Assembly: GCF_905475395.1 (NCBI RefSeq)
Contig: NC_058339.1
Span: forward strand, 17,926,001-17,990,000
From: Chrysoperla carnea
Taxonomy: Eukaryota > Arthropoda > Insecta > Neuroptera > Chrysopidae
Reading direction: 5' to 3'
Length of the DNA stretch: 64,000 nt
Of this stretch, positions 27,096 to 39,868 are shown piece by piece. Below the pieces are notes generated by a model, which did no database searches, had not been told where the DNA came from, and saw only the letters and a list, made by a program, of their open reading frames with translations. The translations under genes were made by a program, and so were the position numbers. Position 1 is the first letter of the stretch. Each line of letters starts with the position of its first letter.

Positions 27096-28639
27096 ATTTC
27101 AAAAAACCCAAAATTGCATCTTTAACGCTGGCTTGTGAAATTTAGAGGTATTTTAATTTGAATTTAGAAAATTTTTCGGTGATGTATATTTTTAGGGGGT
27201 CAAAATTCATTTATCCCTCTTAATCCCCTTAAATTAATAAAATTTAAAGTATTTAACGTAAAAAATTTTTATTTGTTTTGATAAAGTACCTTTTACTATA
27301 ATAATTGACGTTAAATAACAATTTTTTTTTTTATATTCTTTTTCTAATATCCTAGCCTACGCTTCAAGGGATTGTACTTTTAATTAAGGGTTTTTCTTAA
27401 ATGTTTGAGGGCAAAATTTGAATTGTCCAATCCAAGAGGGCAGAAAGCGGCTACTAATATATACATGATAGATACATGTATATTTTTGGAAGTAACCAAG
27501 GCTATTCAAATCTACCGCTTCAGATTACGTTCCCATATGAAATACCTACGATTTTAGTTATAGCGATCTACTGTATTCCATACAACATTCTGTAATTATA
27601 ATTTATATAATTGTGACATATGAAATTTAAGAGCATATTATCTACTGTTTAACAGACTGATAAATTTTGTAAATATTTTAAAAATTGTACTTATTTCTGG
27701 AATTTTAATAGTATCATATCATGTATTTTATAAATTCTTTGCGTATGCAGAAACTATTTCTAGGGATTAAAATGTTACACCTATTTGTATTTAATGAAGC
27801 TGCTGGGTTTTCCCTGTTTACCGAAAAACGGTTATGTTTGAAAGTTGAACAACCTTTAACGGATAAATATATAAAAACAAATATACTGACCCAACGTTGT
27901 TAATTACTATTCGTTAAATGGTGCTAGCTCAATGTTTTCACTATTCGAAATTCGATTCGAAAGAAATCAAAAACAATATTTCACTCAATATTTTGAATAT
28001 ATGAGAATCGAATTATTATAAAAATTAAAACTGTTTTAAGGTGGTTAAAAATGTCCGAAGTAACTTCGATAAAAATTTAACTTTATTTTTGGTTGCTTGA
28101 AACCAAATTTTTTCCGTCTAACAATTTGAATTTTGTCATTTTAATGGCTAATTTGATTAATCTATTAAGATGATAAAACAATTATTTTAATATCTATTAT
28201 TATATTTAATTTATATACGTAATTAGTAACCAAGTATTTGTATAAGTTTAAAGATCAAACTGTCAATATAATAATTGTTTCTAAAGTTACTCATCATTTT
28301 GTTATATTTATTCTCTTTCTGATACAAAGTTGTTCTTATCCCGAAAATTAAGACAATTGAGAAAATAAAGCCACCATCAACTTCCCAGGTGTATCGTTTA
28401 ATACATTACCATACTTTTAAAATCGAAAATAATTTTAATGTGATTTAATTTTATAATTAAATGGTGTTAATTTCATTTATCAGAGAAATTCGTTTGTTTC
28501 ACCACCGCAAAATCCGCGTTAAATTAAACTCTCGAAAACGTTGTCAATATGATCAGATTAACGTAAAAATGAGAAAGTAGTATATATTTATAGTTTTTCC
28601 CATCTACCCGCAGGACAAAATATTTGAAACCTGGGATTC
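27096..28639. other. Non-coding AT-rich stretch
   Basis: I see no gene, RNA or long repeat here. The only open frame of note has 60 codons and no recognisable motif. Confidence 0.5.
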
Positions 28640-29075
28640 ACAGTTTTCAAATGAAACGAAGGAATTGAAATCGTCGTCAAGCTAGGGCAGTATACTTTTT
28701 AAAATTAATAAAGAACTAGTACTATTACTTTTTCAGTATAATTATATAAAACCTCTAAAACATTAAATTTTGATCAAAAATGAGCATCATTTTACATCAT
28801 TTAGTTACATTGGGCTATTGGACTTTTGGTTAAATGACTGTATTAATCATAATCAATGAAACGAAGAAATTGAAATGAGCGTCAAGCCAGGAGAGCATTC
28901 TTTTAAAAAGGGCGTAAGCACTGGTACAGCTACCTTTCAGTAAAAGTACATCTCACCTCAAAAACAGGAAATTTTTATCAGAAATGAGCATCAGTGGCTA
29001 AAGATTTTATCAATCAATTTCGTTATGTTGGGCTTCTGGACAATAAGTTAATTGAATGTCATAATCAAAGTTGCA
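28640..29075 (+). repeat. Diverged tandem duplication of about 210 bp
   Basis: The segment at about 28,650-28,850 recurs at about 28,855-29,070. Shared landmarks in order are AATGAAACGAAG, GTCAAGC, GTATACTTTTTAAAA versus GCATTCTTTTAAAAAG, CAGAAATGAGCATCA-like, and TGGGCTNNTGGAC followed by TCATAATCAA. It is non-coding. Confidence 0.75.
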
Positions 29076-30079
29076 GAAATATATCATTATTAAAATTTTA
29101 CAATTGATATAATCTATAATTTTATTATTAAAATGAATATGGTATAATACTAGTCTGGTATCCAAAGATCACATTCTCCGCAGTTTGTATCATGTATATT
29201 ATCTGACTGGTATCAAATATTTGCTCATTCATATCACATATATTGGATGGAGGAAACCAAATGGAAATAAAATTTTAGTTTAAGTCATTGTCATCCTTTT
29301 ATTCATATTCAATTTTAATGACAAAAGATTCCACATTCCTTTTTAAAAGTGTATTTACTTTGATGCAAAAATTAATAACAAGTCCTTGATAATATAAAAT
29401 GTCATTCAAATAAATATGTATACGGTGTAGGGTATAGTATTGTACCTAGGATCATGATTTACGTTTATATGGTTTTCAGACATTTTTTTAAATGTAACCA
29501 TAGAACTAGTCTTTTATTATAATTCGAAATAATTAACATTAAACAGCTATTGATAAAAACTACATCAATTTTTTGGGCTGAATCATGTACCATGAATCAC
29601 TCGTTACATAAATAAAAAAACATCACGTAAGGAGCGACCAGTAATTATTTCATTGACTCACGATAACTTCCTTACCAAAAAAACTTCCTTACTAGTCTTT
29701 AGGAAGACAAAAAATTAATTTTTCAGTCAATGAACCAAACCTCGAAAAGAATATATTTATAGAAACGAAAAGTAATCGAATCCCATCTTTATTTCATCAG
29801 ATTTATAGTACTCTTTCGATTGAATATACCATTTTAAAATTATCATCGAAATACTGTTCAAAATTTAGGGTTTTGTATATGACAGATCTTATAATAAAAT
29901 ATAAAAAAGGGACTTTTCATAAAAAGTAGCACATCTTAGCCAATTTTAATGCTAGAAAATCTTTTTATTTAAAGCAGACTTTTTGGTTCATTATTAAGAA
30001 AAACTGATTTATCGATGTAAAATTACCATTTTTCAAATTTGTCCAACATTTTTTGATATGGGATCAATGAAATTATTAT

Positions 30080-30430
30080 TTTTTAGCCCCCGAATTGAAA
30101 AAAGGGGTGTTTTCAGTTTGACTGCTATGTGTGTGTGTCTGTCTGTGGCATCGCAGCGCCTAAGCGAATGAACCTATTTTGATTTTTTTTTTCGTTTTGT
30201 TTGAAAGGTAATTTAATGGATAGTGTTCTAAGCTTTGTTTAATGTGCGAGCTTAGAGTTTTGTACCCAAAAGTGCGAATTTAGGGTTCCGTGGCCGAAAG
30301 AACTAAAAATTGGCGATGATCTTCCAAATCGGCTCAGTTTGAAAAAGGCTTTAAGGAAAAAGAGCCTTTTAATGGAGAATGTTCTTAAATATGTGTCTAA
30401 TGCGAGTTAAGGGTTCCGTACCCGAATAAT
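30080..30430 (+). repeat. Interspersed repeat family B, copy 1
   Basis: Landmarks are TTTTAGCCCCCGAATTGAAA, TGTGTGTGTCTGTCTGTGGC, GTTTGAAAGGTAATTTAATG, and GCGAATTTAGGGTTCCGT repeated as GAGTTAAGGGTTCCGTA. Reverse-orientation copies are at 38.27-38.56 and 45.99-46.25 kb. It is non-coding. Confidence 0.75.
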
Positions 30431-30961
30431 ATTATTATGTTTTTCAAGAAACTAAAGTGTGTTCCAAGATACAACACTTTACCACTATATATTACATAAA
30501 ACTCCAACAATAATATTTAAGTTATGTTATATCTATCTAATATGCATCTACTAGATTTCTTTGATGTCCTGGTGGTATGTGTTCAACCCTCTTTTGTCTG
30601 ATGATACATAATAGTATTTATCTTACCTAGAGAAATTAATAGTTAGATATGTTTATATATATTATATGTATATGTATGAATGAATAAGTAGTATTTTATG
30701 AATAATAACAATAATAATAGTCAAAACTCTCGAGCTAAACCTACATAGATAGGGTTTATATCACGTAACTAAATAGATACCGGTTGTAGTTTAGAAATAT
30801 AGGAGGTTACAGGAGGATGTACATTTAGCTTTATATAAATTGAATCCACCTTTAACTAGTTAATAGTTAGCTAAAAGTTAAGTTAATACGAAATTGAAAG
30901 CTATGTTAAAAGTTGTAGGAAGAAAACCAGTCGGTGGAAATTGAAAAAAAAACTATCTAAA

Positions 30962-31608
30962 TTATGGATGTATGAGCATGGTAGTGGGGGCACAAATTTA
31001 AAAATAGATATTTTCAATTTTGATGATAAATTTATATTATTACTTGACGATATAAGACGAAAAGTAAGAATAAAATTTTTCGATATCTGGCTTAATTTTC
31101 AAAATATCGAAAATTGAAAATTTTGTTTAATTATTTAGCTTTCGATATTTCGAAAACCAAGACACATATCGAAAAATTTTATTCTTATTTTTCGTCTACA
31201 TTCATGAAGTTATAACAAAATTCATCATCAAAGTTGAAAATAAAATAAAAATAATTTCAACCCTTAATCTACCCTGCTCTTACATCCCTTATATGGACGG
31301 TGACACTTAGTTTTTTTCTTTTCTAATTCATTGCTAATATGTTTACTTTCTATTAAAAAGTTTTTTTTAAATATGTTTTCATTCATTCTAAATGAAAATT
31401 ATCAAAAACTTCCAAAATATGTCGTTTTTTGAGATTCCTCGCTAAGAGCCAATGTATTTTATACCGATTTTTAATGACTTTTTTCTTAAGAACTTGCACG
31501 GATACCTAAGCTGAAATTTTAACCACATATTCTTTGAGTAAAAGACTACCTACAAACAAATTTTGAGCCTTTAAATCAAACATTGTTGTCATGCTCATAC
31601 ATCCTTAA
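30962..31608 (+). mobile_element. TTAA-flanked MITE (family C), full-length copy of 647 bp
   Basis: Ends are TTATGGATGTATGAGCATG (first tetramer mutated from TTAA) and CATGCTCATACATCCTTAA, giving 15-17 bp terminal inverted repeats. The internal hairpin pair TTTTTCGATATC/GATATCGAAAAA is present. Its length is identical to the copy at 39,222-39,868, which is in the opposite orientation. TTAA target sites are typical of the piggyBac superfamily, so this is plausibly a piggyBac-like MITE. It has no coding capacity. Confidence 0.85.
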
Positions 31609-31659
31609 AGTTTAAATCATAATAAATTATTGAAAAAAAAACTCGGTGTGCAAGACTAT

Positions 31660-31938
31660 ATGAGCACGGATATATGAGCACGGAAGTGGAGACACAAATT
31701 TAAAAATATAAATGTATAAAAACTGAGAATAAAATATACGATATCTAGAGCAATTTTCAAAATATCGAAGATTGCAAATTTTGTTTAATTATTTTGCTTT
31801 CGATATTTCGAAAACCAAGGCAGCTATCGAAAAATTGTATTCTCATTTTTAGTGCACATTCATGAAGTTATAACTACATATAATACAAATAATTTCTATC
31901 AAAAGTCTAAACTTGCCTTGGCGCTCGTACTACCTTAA
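31660..31938 (+). mobile_element. TTAA-type MITE (family C), degenerate short copy
   Basis: It begins with ATATGAGCACGGAAGTGGAG and ends with GGCGCTCGTACTACCTTAA. It contains the core AAATTTTGTTTAATTATTTT and TTTCGATATTTCGAAAACCA of the family. It lies only about 50 bp beyond the full-length copy ending at 31,608. Confidence 0.75.
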
Positions 31939-33035
31939 GAATAAAGAATCATAAATATTTTCGATAGTATTTCCATAACACTGTATTATAATCATATTTC
32001 CTTCGAAAATATAGACTTATTAACTGTATCGAAGATAAACGGTCAAGGGCGGAGTATATTTTAAATACGTTTTAAGTTCGCCAAAACATAACTTAAGTTT
32101 TAAGGGTTGGAAATTCTCTCAAAATGATGCTAGAAAATTGAAAATCGATACGTTGTGTTAGTTTCAAGAATGTGTCTTCTCTTTTAAATAAGGAGAATGT
32201 GGTGTCCTGAAGTAGGGTACTTCTGTCCCACTCTATAGGCGTAAATTGAAAAAGCACAAGTGCTCATGTATGTGACTTTGTTGAGTACACTCAGACAAAC
32301 ATTTTTCACTGACTTCCATAAAAATCAACTGACGAGGAGATAATTTCCTCATCAAGTGTTTCATTTCCTACAGTAACGGGAAAATTTTACTTTAGTGATG
32401 GAGGTTTGCGGCCCATACTTTTTTTAGGATACATTAGGTACTATATACAAAGTTTTATGTATATATATCCACTATTTATTACAATATATATAAAAAGTAA
32501 AACTATTCTTAAAGGTTACCTTCCAGAATCAAAGTAATGTCAAATGCACGCAACAATATTCACCTGAATAAACAATTTTGTATGTTTATTTACAAGCTTG
32601 TATATACAATGTCAATTTATTCTGAATCGCACGCTGATATTGACACGCTTTATTTTGTGTCGTATTGTGGAAAGCAATATTTTGTGTTTATTTCTGCCAC
32701 AAAATCATTGATTTTTATGAAAAATGGACTTAATTAATAATTGTTAATGAATTTGTGTAATCATTATATTAGAACTACAATGAATTTAAATATAATTTTC
32801 AAACAACTGTTCATATTAAATTTCAACATTATTGGCCATGACATTATATTTCGGTAATTTACATGTTTAATTTTGCTGAACGCAATTACCTTCTATGTGC
32901 AGTTTGAATTAAAGAGTGTCTGCTACTGATGAACAATACTTTATTAGGTTATTGTCGCCGAAATGAACATTTATAAAACCATCATATACTTACTTTCTCC
33001 TTATTGTAATTATTGTAGACAAGGCTACAGACTTA
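31939..33035. other. Non-coding AT-rich stretch
   Basis: No gene or recognisable repeat is seen. The 66-codon open frame at 32,537-32,737 has no motif. Confidence 0.5.
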
Positions 33036-33365
33036 AAAATGGGAAAAAATGTATAGAATATATAACATTTTTATACCATGTATATATCGTTCATATATTT
33101 CATATATCCGTGTATGAAATATATCAAGGTATACTAAGTTTAGTCCGAAGTTTGTAAACTCTTAAAAATACTGAACCTACAAAAAAAAAATTTCATAAAA
33201 ATAGGAATTCATAAAATCACTTAATTAGTACATTTCCAGTTGTCTGTCAGTGTACTTAGTATGAGGTTGACTTCGTAAATGAGCAACATAGGGCATTTGG
33301 TTTTTGGGTCCGTAAGACTCATCTTGTAGACCGTTTGAGATAGAACAATAGTTTAAATGTAACAA
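33036..33365 (-). repeat. Interspersed repeat family A, copy 4 (reverse)
   Basis: Read on the minus strand it shows AAACTATTGTTCTATCTCAAA, ACGGACCCAAAAACC, GCTCATTTACGAAG, TGACAGACAACTGG and TTTTAAGAGTTTACAAACTTC, then the CTTGATATATTTCATA end. This is the same order as the plus-strand copies, with a large internal deletion. A further fragment follows near 33,510-33,560. Confidence 0.7.
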
Positions 33366-34625
33366 ATGTTCCTTATAAAAAATTATATAGTACCTTATTT
33401 TGTGATATCAGTTATGTGTTGTGTGACATGTAGGTATGTGAGGCAATCTAAGAGTGGTTATCTTTTTTACTTGCATGTAAAAAAGATAATACTGCCTTTA
33501 CATGGTATTTCAACAATTAACTCAGCCACTTGTTTGTTTTCAATTGTTCCTCTCGTTTTCAGTTTATTTAGCTTCATACTTGACGTCAATACGTTCTCGA
33601 GTAAAAAGTACAAGTTTTCTTTTTGTTATTCAGTGTCTCTAGAGGAAAGTTTTGATATTTTAAAACATTAAATCAGTTATAGGCCTAAACATCTAATTTG
33701 CACTCTATATATAAAAATAAAATGTATCTTCTCATCTACTATAGGAACACAGAGCCTCTGCTAGACTTTTATATTATGTCGAAGAACGCACAGCGAAAAC
33801 GCTGCATGCATGATGACGCGTCATTCTGTGACAATGAACCAAGAGAATGGTATTCAGTTCTACAGTTACAACTGAAAACCCCACCCGCATATATGTACCT
33901 ACACATACATCATATGTAGAATATAGTTATAGTCCCCAGGTGGTATGCCTGTGTTACCTATACCACACATAGCTCATATAATCCCCGTCGAGTCATTACG
34001 GACACTAGTCACGAAACATTATATTTCTCTTTTGTATATTTTAGATATATGTATCATAATGCTGCTGGTTTGTATATATGTATATGTAGCATGTTTATAA
34101 AGCTCCTCCAGCAGCTCGTTGTATTCTCTAAGTATGAACAAATGAGCTTTCTATTCTACGATGATATTTTTCTCGTCTTTGAATAATATTCTTCACAAGT
34201 AGTATGTATATATGCACTTTTTTTGTTAACAAATTTACGGCCAATTGTTAAAAGATGAAAGTGTAGTTTTATAAAGCACATAATTAAAATTAATCAAATA
34301 TACTACAATTGGTTTAGAATATGAGTGAGCTAGTTTTTACAAGGTGATACAGAACTATTGCTATTGAGAAGACTACCGCACTGTGAACTATCTATACCTA
34401 TCAAATTTCTGATGTAAAAGCGTCAGATATAATGAAAAAATTTTTATACTCAAAATTGATTCTAAAGTCTATACAGACGCAAAAATACCTTTTATATGAC
34501 AATAAATAGAAAAAATATCTTCATCATACTTGTCTTCAAATCTTTTTCATTCTTTCTGCTTCTGACCCTTGTCTTATCTAAACTTGCTTTTGTTTCCACG
34601 TAACGTGGGATAAGGCAATATTAAG
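33366..34625. other. Non-coding stretch
   Basis: Open frames of 101 (33,366-33,671) and 73 codons (33,698-33,919) have no domain signature, and the first overlaps repeat fragments. Nothing else is recognised. Confidence 0.45.
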
Positions 34626-34629
34626 ATAG

Positions 34630-35175
34630 ATTTTAGATTATTATTATTTTGAAAAATCGGGAAAAAATTTTTGATTTGGAATTTGGTGAAACTCGGTGGA
34701 TAGGGTAATTTTGATCCAAAAAGTATAAAAATCGGGTTAATTTAATGATTGGATGCAGAGTTTCTGAGATATCGCAATATTTGGATCGATTTTGGTCCGT
34801 ATCTCAAAAACTAGTTGTCCAGTCAACAAATGCACCCGATTTTTGTACTTTTTGGGTCAAAATTACCTTATATACTGAGATTTATCGAAATCGGAGAAAC
34901 ACAAAATTTGTCGATTTTTTGAAATTTTTTTAAGGGAAAAAATCGGGAAAATCGGGAAACAATTTTTGATTTGGAATTTGGTGAATCTCGGTGGATAGGG
35001 TAATTTTGATCCCAAAAGTATATAAATCTGGAAAATTAATGATTCGACCTTCAGAAAGTTACAATGTCGGTAAATATCATGGGTAAAACTTCATTTTAAA
35101 AATTTTTTGCAATATTGCAATTTTTTTAAGGGGTATCCCTTTGAAAAAATCGAAAAAAATGCGAAAACTATGCCT
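34630..35175 (-). repeat. Interspersed repeat family D, copy 2 (reverse)
   Basis: Two similar blocks carry TTTTTGATTTGGAATTTGGTG, GGTGGATAGGGTAATTTTGAT and AAAAAGTATAAAAATCGGG. They are the reverse complement of the blocks at 24.4-24.9 kb. The 62-codon open frame inside is not a gene. Confidence 0.7.
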
Positions 35176-36154
35176 TCAGATTGAACCAACACAATCACGA
35201 AGTAAAACGGAACATGATTATAACAAAGGATTTGAAAGTAGGATGTGATTTTTTGTGAAAATTATGATAAGAATTTTGGTGAATGACTGAGTGGGCCACG
35301 TTTTTGTGAGCCGAACCCTTTAACTTAGCCTATAATAACTATAAGGCTACATGATGCCACACAAAATGTTGAAACACGATATTATTTCTCATTTTTTACC
35401 ACATTTTTCTTTATGTACTTTACGTTATATAATATGCATGAAGCTTTTCATTACATTATTATATTTAATTTTATTTTCGTAAATTAAACATTTTGTACAT
35501 TGTTAATGCACTCAACCGTTTTTAAAATTTTACAAATTTAGTTCGTTCATTGGTCAAAGTTTGTTTGTATTCTCTGTGAAAAGAATATGGTGTACCGTTA
35601 TTATTAAAAGGTTTTCTCTCATATTAAATTTTATTCCATTTTCTATCTAATTTTATAGAGAGTTTGTAATTTTTATATTGGTTAATATATACCAAAATTC
35701 AAAATTGAATTAATGAATATTAAAGTAAAAAAGGTAAATTAGGCGCATGTTTAGGTAATTTTCGTCAAAATGTTCAATTGAAGATATATAATGAAATATT
35801 CATCGCAAGTTTTCACCATTTCAAGTTGAGTCAAGATACTTGCAAACCAACGAGAAACAAATTTTGAAAACTAATTATGTTAAAATAAAAGTCTATATAA
35901 AGTTAGTAAAATTATTACACATTACAGTAATTGTATGATGTGGAATTTATCATATTACGCATAAAAAAGTAAAACTAGACTTGATACCATGACAAAATAC
36001 CATCTCAAATTGATCTTGCTGACCTGAAAGGCAATATTCATTGGTATGGTTTAAAGCTATACGTTTCTTGTGACCGGGGATACATAAGATTAATCCTAAC
36101 TATTTAACTGATATTTTTTGTTATTTGTAATTCCACACTCACTATTGTCACTAT

Positions 36155-36186
36155 AAAATTTTTGTTTTTATTTGTTTCAGGTGAGT
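36155..36186 (+). promoter_or_regulatory. Candidate recursive splice site (ratchet point)
   Basis: A pyrimidine-rich run ending TTTGTTTCAG (through 36,180) is followed at once by GTGAGT (36,181-36,186). A strong 3' splice site is thus fused to a 5' splice site with no exon between. Such zero-length exons mark stepwise removal of long introns in insects. No exon of a host gene on the plus strand is visible nearby, so the enclosing gene is inferred only. Confidence 0.4.
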
Positions 36187-38260
36187 ACTCAAATCTGATT
36201 TCATAATTTTTGACAGAATGGTAAGATAAAGTTTGTTTTTTTTAAAGAAATTTTAATTATTTTCCTACTCATTTCATCATAATCCAAAATATTAGTTTTT
36301 TGTCAGCTCAATTAAGGTACCAATTTGAAGTTTCTTACGCTTTATAATTAAAATTTATGATAGCAAATGCAATATTTCAATTTTTGTGGTTTTTCATATT
36401 TTCAAGGGTAACTTAATTCAAAAACTGCTCTAGCAGTGTTAGGTTTTTTCTCAGTTTTACAAAAAAATTTGAGGGACTTGTTATACTATAAATATGTTAT
36501 TTTATGCAGTACCATAAATAACACACCATAACTTACTACATAAAATTTCTATACCTTTGGAGACTTGATCATGGGTTACCCCGTCAGAAGTTTTCAATTT
36601 AATGACACAAGTAAACAATTTTCGTTGATTTATGATGAGGCTGCTGTCTAAAATTATTTGGTTTTAGTTTATAGTCTAAATATTGAATGAGAAGGGTTAG
36701 TGCGGTAATCGTTATTACGTACTTTCATAAACGTATTCCAATATCAGATTATAAATACTTATCAAAGAAAGGTCATCGACTTAAAATTATCTTAAAAAAC
36801 TTGAACATCGTCACATGAGTTTATTATTAAGTTCAACTAAATGACGACTTACCATTCCAGCATATTTTTTTGTCTTATGAAGTCATTGGCTTTCAAAAAA
36901 TTAAGAGGGCGTTTAGTTTTGAAAAAAAAGCACAATCAGATTCTATGAATAAATGTTTCAAACAAAACAATTTTTTCAAAAGGTTATATTTTACAGTTTT
37001 CAATTTCAGTTTAACCAATATATTCCTGTGAAAATCGAATGCCGAACTTTGAAAGATTATGTAATAGAGTAGATTGCTGAATAAATAAAGACCCATAATT
37101 TCTAGTTCTAAATTAGGATTCAACAATAAAAATGATACTACCAACATATTGGAATATCTAATAAAGATGGATGAAATAAATAAACAAAAAAAAGTTTTTT
37201 ATGCTTCCTGTTAAAAAAGCTTTAGAATTGATACCACTCCTTCCTTAAATTGAGTTTAAAATTGGATTTTTTTTGTCAAGATATAGAGACCTATCGAACC
37301 GTACGCGTTTTGTACGACGGGATCAAGTCCAGATAACACTTGCGAGGTATTGTACGGAGTTGAAATGAAAATTAATTATTTCTATTGTCGGAGTTTACAT
37401 CCTGCATTACAATAGTTTATTTCTTACATATATATTTAACAATAACAGTAATAAACTAAAATACCAAGTCTTTCGTGAAAAATACGATCGGAAATGAAAA
37501 ATATTATAAAACCATTTGTAATTGCTGGTTCACCCTACAAAAATACATTGAAATAACAATATCATAACTTTTTAAATGAGTATAAATTACCAAAAGTATT
37601 AATTTATCTACCAAAAATAAAAACATGAACATATCTTTAAATTTAGGGGGTGAACAACAACATAATAGGTAGGGTACAAATTTATACGTCCATAAGTATA
37701 AAAACATATTTTAGTCGGGCTCATGACATACAGATCACACTTGGGTAATATCGTAACTAGCCACCTCCACCTGATGATAAATACACAAAAATACACGACA
37801 ATGTGTTTGAAACACGAAAAATTACACTAACGGTATTGCAATGAAATACATTTAATATCAAAAAAAGTGTAATAAAATTTTATTTATTATGTATAAAATG
37901 CATTAGTAAAAGTTAAGGGAAAGTTGTCTAGGTACATCCACCGCAGTTTTTAGTTTTTTCATCACCTTTGTGGTACTTGAGTGTTTATTTATTTTTCCAA
38001 AATATAATTCACTTTTTTGACAAGCAGCTGGCAAAATAAGGTAACAAGTTTGTTTTGTTTTCACTCTTGTATGCAAGTGAATCGTCATAAGTGTTGTAAA
38101 TGTATCTAAGAACACTGTCCATTAAATTACCATTTTCCTCAGAGCCTTCTCCAAGCTGAACCTTCATTTCGTCTCAAATATCAGTTTTCCAAATTAATCT
38201 TAAGGAAATTACTCTTGTTAAATAATAAAACATACCTTTAACAGTGAAATTTACAAAATT
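36187..38260. other. Non-coding AT-rich stretch
   Basis: No recognisable gene. Open frames are at most 84 codons, without motifs. Confidence 0.5.
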
Positions 38261-38261
38261 T

Positions 38262-38560
38262 GAAGAAACCCCGAGAAATTTTACGGGTACGTAGGGCAAA
38301 ACTCGCACTTTAAACGTATCAAAGAACACTCTCTATTATCTTTTTCCTTTAGAGCCTTCTCCAAACTGAACCGATTTTGATGATCGTCGCTGAAACATAG
38401 CTGAGAGCACTCCTCTTTAAATTACCTTTCAAACAAAACAAAAAAATTCAAATCAGTTCATCCGTTTAGGCACTACAATGCCAGAGGCAGACAGACAGAC
38501 AGACATACACACATAACGGTCAAACTAATTACACTCCTTTTTTTGGGTCAGGGGGTTAAA
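38262..38560 (-). repeat. Interspersed repeat family B, copy 2 (reverse)
   Basis: Plus-strand landmarks are GAACACTCTCTATTATC, TTAGAGCCTTCTCCAAACTG, ACCTTTCAAACAAAACAAAA and a GACAGACAGACAGACATACA run, ending TTTTTTTGGGTCAGGGGGTTA. These are the reverse complement of the 30.1-30.4 kb copy. Confidence 0.75.
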
Positions 38561-39221
38561 AATACAAAAATTGAGTTGTTTTTTTCAAAGCTCTGATTCC
38601 AAATAATAAAGCATAAAAAATTTAACAAACTTTTATCATTTTATTTCATTTCATCTATTTCTACACCATTTTATCATATGGTTCGTAGATTTTTAAAGAT
38701 GGGGTAACCTAGACAGTAAGGATAATCATTGACTCAATTTTTTACACTTTTTACTTTATACATCCTCAATTCAAAGAACTGGTGACATACAGAAAAATTC
38801 TCTCTTTCGTCAGACCTTTCCAACAATATGTCAAATTGTAATTGTAATTTCTCAAATTCATTCTTAATCGAAAATTACGGACATTAGTCAAAAATATGGT
38901 AAACCTCAACAACATTCCCGTATATTATACGAAATATATAAACCATGTATTTAATATACCCCAACCAAAACTACATGCAACTAAAAACATTTACTTAATT
39001 CAGAATGGTCGGGGGTGGGTGCGATATAATAATAATAATTATTTATGTATATTATATATATATATAAAAGTTAGTAAGTATATTAGACTTGTATATGCTT
39101 TTGAAAATAATAATAATAATAGGAAAAGTTGCATTTAACTAAATAATGATACCCACAAAATACAGAGTCCTTTAGGAATAATTTAAATTCAATGCAGGGT
39201 TATTAGGTATTGTATTTTATA

Positions 39222-39868
39222 TTAAGGATGTATGAGCATGACAACAATGTTTGATTTAAAGGCTCAAAATTTGTTTGTAGGTAGTCTTTTACTCAAAGAA
39301 TATGTGGTTAAAATTTCAGCATAGGTAACCGGGCAAATTTTTAAGAAAAAAGTCATTAAAAATCGATATAAAATACATTGGCCCTTGTGGAGGAATCTCA
39401 AAAAACGACATATTTTGGAAGTTTTTGATAATTTTCATTTGGAATGAATGAAAACAAATTTTAAAAAAACTTTTTAATAGAAAGTAAACATATTAGCAAT
39501 GAATTAGAAAATAAAAAAACTAAGTGTCACCGTCCATATAAGGGATGTAAGAGCAGGGTAGATTAAGGGTTGAAATTATTTTTATCTTATTTTCAGCTTT
39601 GATGATGAATTTTGTTATAACTTCATGAATGTAGACGAAAAATAAGAATAAAATTTTTCGATATGTGTCTTGGTTTTCGAAATATCGAAAGCTAAATAAT
39701 TAAACAAAATTTTCAATTTTCGATATTTTGAAAATTAAGCCAGATATCGAAAAATTTTATTCTTACTTTTCGTCTTATATCGTCAAGTAATAATATAAAT
39801 TTATCATCAAAATTGAAAATATCTATTTTTAAATTTTTACCCCCACGCCCTCGCTCATACATCCTTAA
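39222..39868 (-). mobile_element. TTAA-flanked MITE (family C), full-length copy of 647 bp (reverse)
   Basis: It is bounded by TTAAGGATGTATGAGCATG and GCTCATACATCCTTAA, with intact TTAA on both sides. It is the near-identical reverse complement of 30,962-31,608 and has the same length. High similarity and intact ends suggest fairly recent mobility, supplied in trans by an unseen transposase. Confidence 0.87.

Noticed and set aside
30600..30640. Minus-strand TCTCTAG followed by GTAAGA as a second recursive splice site
   Set aside because: The pyrimidine tract is short and the acceptor weak compared with the plus-strand site at 36,180.
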